Shown here: positions 60,376 through 64,000 of the stretch, one piece after another | Layout of the letters: every line of letters starts with the position of its first letter | Position numbering within the stretch: position 1 is the first letter of the stretch | Assembly (NCBI GenBank): GCA_004335835.1 | Contig: RWJK01001630.1 | Location: 7,807-71,806, forward strand | Direction of reading: 5' to 3' | DNA length: 64,000 nucleotides | Source: Scenedesmus sp. ARA3 | Lineage: Eukaryota > Chlorophyta > Chlorophyceae > Sphaeropleales > Scenedesmaceae | Made by a program: the position numbers and the translations under genes | The notes under the pieces: generated by a model | What the model saw: the letters and a program-made list of their open reading frames with translations, nothing else | The model's database searches: none | What the model was told of the DNA's origin: nothing

Positions 60376-60625
60376 GGGGTAGACCCCGTTTGGGTTTCTT
60401 GTGATGATGTCCTGGAATTTCTTTAGTGCCCCCCTTGCAACAACTGCTAGCATTTGCAGCGCTGATAGCACCTCAGCCTGAGATGCAACAGCCAGCTATT
60501 CATGCTGCAAGCGCAACCAGCATGTAACATCATTACGAGCTTCAACGGCAGCCAAACTGTTAGCAAGAAATATTCATCCTCATCATGTTGTTACCCATCA
60601 AGCCATAGCAAGAATGGTGCACGAT

Positions 60626-60680
60626 GGTTGCCCAATGAGCATGTCATTGGCTCGAAACACGGGCTGTGTTCCCGTCGTGT
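60626..60680. repeat. Dispersed repeat, copy 2
   Basis: Begins GGTTGCCCAATGAGCATGTC and matches 55301-55350. Just upstream, 60575-60612 (CATCATGTTGTTACCCATCA) resembles 16976-17005, so this may be part of a longer scattered element. Confidence 0.55.
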
Positions 60681-60938
60681 AACACACAAATGACCTCACC
60701 AAATGTGGGCACCGCCTTGCTGTGTCAACTTTACGAAGACACTTGCTTGCTTGCCAAAATGAGTGTGCATGCTACTAGTTCAGCAGGGCTGCTGCTCGGA
60801 GAAGACCGCCTCAACAACTTTTGGCCTGTTTACCAAACAGCCAGGAAACAGCGCAGTACACGCAGGCACCCGGGTGCCCCTGCAGCTATAATAATGCCGC
60901 GCAATGTAGCAAAGCGCAGCAGTCTAGAGGGAACGGCA

Positions 60939-61491
60939 TCACCTGCTGCTGCGCGTGCACCGCCGCAGCCCTGCCACCACCCTGCCTGAGCCAGGCCGGC
61001 CAGCCTGAGCTGCTGCCGCCTGCCGCTGCTGCTGGGAGGCTGCAGCAGCACTGAGGCCCCGCCTGCTGCTCCTAGATGGCATGAAGTCATCTTCCTCTTC
61101 TGATGCTCCTGCCGCTGCTGCTGCTGCTGCTGACGGCGCCCGCGCTGGTGGTGCAGCTGAGCGCCTGCTGCTGCCACTTACGGCAGCTGCTGCTGCTGCG
61201 CCAGCAACACCTAGCGCCTCTGCAGCCATTTGCGAAACTGCCCTGCCGCTGCCGCTGCTGCTCCCTGAACCAACGCCTGCACTTGCCGCGCCAACCCCCA
61301 GGGCTTGCGCTATCAGCTGAGAAGGAGCCCTGCTGCTGTGGCCAACCTGCTGCTGCTGCTGACTGCTGACAGGCCTGTTTGTCTGGCGGCTGTGGTGGGC
61401 CCCAAAGGTTGCCAGCCGTGCCAACAGCGGCTGTGGGTCTGGTGATGGTGCTGACAGCGCAAGAGCATCCACATCCAGCTCAGCAACAGAC

Positions 61492-61538
<47 letters not shown>

Positions 61539-61864
61539 AGGTACTGCACTCGTCGCTGACGCTGCTGGCATGGCTGCTGCACGCTGCTCAGCTGCACCTC
61601 CTGCAGTGTCAGCAGCACTGCGCTCAGATGTGTGCATTGCTGCTGCTGCTGCTGCTGCCGCTGCTGCAGGCTCCCCTCCGTCATCGTCTTCTAGCACACG
61701 AGCATGCCCGCGCCGCCGGCGTGGCGCTGCTGCTGCTGCTGGTGCTGCTGCTGCACCGCTGCGCTGCAACTGCTGCTGCCTAGTTCCGCTGCTGCCAATC
61801 TGCTCAGCATCAACATCATCGTCGACGTCGCTCCATGCTGCCAGCAAGTCCTGCACATCATCCA

Positions 61865-61896
<32 letters not shown>

Positions 61897-62327
61897 GCCA
61901 GGGTTTGTGACAGCTGCGCAGCAGCTGCTGCCATCACTGACGCAGCAGCCGCTACCTGCCCACCACCCATGGGCGCATCCCCCGCCTGCTGCCCAGCTAC
62001 ATCAGTGCTGCTGCTGCCGCCAGCCAGCAGCTCCTCTGTGATGTCATCTGCCTCATTTGCTGCCCAGTGCTGCTGCGGGCTCCTGCCGCTGTGAATCCTG
62101 CCAAACAGGGACAGCCCCTGGCTGCCCAGCCCCCCTGACACCGGCGATACCGGTGATACTGGTGACACTGGGCTGTAGCCACCATCAGAGTCAGCCAGAT
62201 CATCTGTTGCATCCAGCAGCAGTGCCAGCTCAGCGCCAGCAGCATAGCCATCACCACTTGCTGAGCCGGCCGCCAACTGCTGCCCCTGGTGCTGCTGTTG
62301 CCGCCGCCGGGCAAGCCGGCCTCGTGG

Positions 62328-62363
<36 letters not shown>

Positions 62364-64000
62364 AGTATAATGACTGCTGCTGCTGCTCCTGCTGCTGTGG
62401 CCCTGCAAGCTGGCGTGTATGGCTGCAGCTATGTCACGCTCTTCTGCAGCGTCTCCACCTGCCAGCTCAGCCTCCTCAGCTGCCACTGCAGCCCGCACAC
62501 GCGCTGCTGCTGCCGCCCGCTGCAGGCGCCTTCCTGCGTCAGCTGCTGCAGGTGCCTCAGGTGCTGCCAACATGCTGCTGCCCCGGCCACGCCGTGCTGC
62601 TGCTGCAATGCCACCCTGAAGGCTCAACTGCCCAAGTATTTCTTCCCTGTCGTTGTCATAGACCAGGTCTGACATTACCGCAGGAGCAGGAAAGCACCAG
62701 CCAACAGCAACGAAGCGATGGCAGCAGCAGCCATGCAGTCTTGTGGGTGCTCAGCTGTGACTGTACCAATGCAGGTGGATGTGCAGAACACAAGTCAAAG
62801 TGCATGGTACACCATCTGCCGGGGCGCTATGCATCATGTGGCCTGCATCATTTCTTGGCTAAGCTGGCTCGCCGTGATAGAGACATAGAATACGTGCAGA
62901 GCGCGCATTACAACAAAAAGCAAAGTAACACATCACATCTTCCGTAACACTACACTTCCTCAAATGCGGGCTGTGCTTGCAAACCATCAGAGAGCATGCA
63001 AACTCAATCAAAGACCCACCAATGAATTCCTGGCTGTGGCCGCTGCTCTCGTTGTCTTGTGATGTTTGTGTCCGCTGGGCCACATTCGCAAAAGGGTTGC
63101 CCTGCCGTGGCCGCGTGCTGCGTGCTGGCGGCTGCTGTGAACGCTGCTGCGGCTGCGACTGTCTGCGGCCATTGCCTGCGCACAGGTTGTCAATGAGGCC
63201 CGCATAAGAAATGGACACATGTGAACCGCTTATCCTTCTGCAATCAAGCAGTTATACGTGCAGCTTGATGCAGGCAGGCAGGCAGGCAGGCAGGCAGACA
63301 GGCAACGAGCCAGCCGTGCACAGTGACACGCAGTGTACCAGCAACAACAGTGCACAGCCAGCCCTGCGGGCCCTACCTGAGCCTTGCGACATGGACTGCA
63401 TCAAGTATTGCAGGTCTGGCTGCATAACAAACTGCTGCTGCTGCTGCCGCATGCTGCGGCCATCTGCTTGGCTTGCTCCAGCGGGCCTGCAAGAGCGCGA
63501 GCATGTTCAGCAGCAGCAGCAGCAGCAGCCAGAAGGTGCAGAGTTCAACTCAGCAGCTCATTTGCACTGCCACCAGCTAGACCTGCCAGACGGCAGACAT
63601 CACACAAGCAAACATGCCCAGTGTGGTGTGGCATGCTGGCAGTGGTCTGCAAGCAATGGTGCTGTTATGCTTTCTTGCAGCAAGGCTGTATGCTGACCGC
63701 CCGAATTAAAAACAAACACATGCACCGGCAGCGCTCACCTTGGGGGCCTAAAGCTCTGCCTGGCTGCCCTTTCATTTGCAGCAAACACGCCGCCTGATGC
63801 AGCAGCTGCCAACATCTCTGAGCGGCTCTGCCGCGGCGCGGCTGCCCTGCTGGCCCTGCCGCCTGCCGGTGCTGCAGCAGCTGCTGCTGCTGCTGGAGGT
63901 GCCAGGGGCGTTGCGGGTGGGGCAGCTGCTGCATGCTTTGGGAACAGCAGCTGGATGGTGTTCCACAGAGCAACATTGACCTTGGGCTGCCACGCTGCGA
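60939..64000 (-). CDS. UIM-containing protein, probably a RING-type E3 (N-terminus outside window)
   Basis: Four exons in phase, 64000-63739 (partial), 63486-63377, 63175-63020 and 62668-60939, ending at TGA. The first visible part, AAWQPKVNVALWNTIQLLFP, resembles the segment just after the RING finger in RNF168/169-type ligases (VNVELW.IIQ..YP); the RING itself would lie beyond the window. Following exons are Gln-, Ala- and Ser-rich. The last exon starts DLVYDNDREEILGQLSLQGG and contains EERDIAAAIHASLQG (about 62402-62446), an excellent match to a ubiquitin-interacting motif. The rest is low-complexity with acidic patches and a PVS repeat (YSPVSPVSPVSPVSGG). Reading ubiquitin and perhaps ligating it is inferred; the RING part is unproven. 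The final exon could also splice on at GCAG|GTGATG instead of ending at the TGA. Confidence 0.7.
63271..63304. repeat. (CAGG)n tetranucleotide repeat
   Basis: About seven units with one interruption, in the intron between the 63486-63377 and 63175-63020 exons of the UIM gene. Confidence 0.9.

Overview
The window is nuclear DNA from a green alga, most likely a chlorophycean. Genes are dense with short introns, exons are joined by GT-AG junctions, and CAG/CTG triplet runs are everywhere (poly-Q, poly-A or poly-S in exons, CTG tracts at intron ends). Several genes carry TGTAA poly(A)-type signals downstream. Conserved genes include a cytoplasmic dynein-2 light intermediate chain, so the organism builds or descends from builders of cilia. 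A run of 224 N at 60152-60375 is an assembly gap.

Left to right: the 3' half of a tyrosine-kinase-like protein kinase (+, 303-1902); a repeat-rich spacer with perfect palindromes; the dynein-2 light intermediate chain (-, 4863-6675); a weakly supported unknown gene (-, 7214-8070); a 12-exon secreted sushi-module protein (+, 8480-16773); S-adenosylmethionine synthetase (-, 18207-23456) divergent from an SRT2/SIRT4-type sirtuin (+, 24183-27824); a 4.2 kb stretch without a recognisable gene; a receptor-like gene that stops inside its kinase glycine loop (-, 32569-35217); an 11-exon dynamin-superfamily GTPase with a 745-residue low-complexity tail (-, 37771-46961); the C-terminal exons of an unknown protein (-, 48112-48678); decapping activator DCP1 (+, 50264-53982); the mitochondrial ADP/ATP carrier (+, 56304-59256); and a UIM-containing, RING-E3-like gene running off the right edge (-, 60939-64000). 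Nearly all exon joins were checked for phase, and the conserved proteins come out at family length.

The genes do not form one pathway; this is an ordinary euchromatic gene neighbourhood. The unusual layer is structural. In three of the genes (SAM synthetase, sirtuin, dynamin-like GTPase) introns hold tandem copies of the adjoining exon ends together with the splice site, at least ten cases, giving arrays of decoy donors and acceptors. A second point of interest is an in-frame TGA that replaces the last conserved cysteine of one sushi module, inside an exon that could be skipped without shifting the frame.
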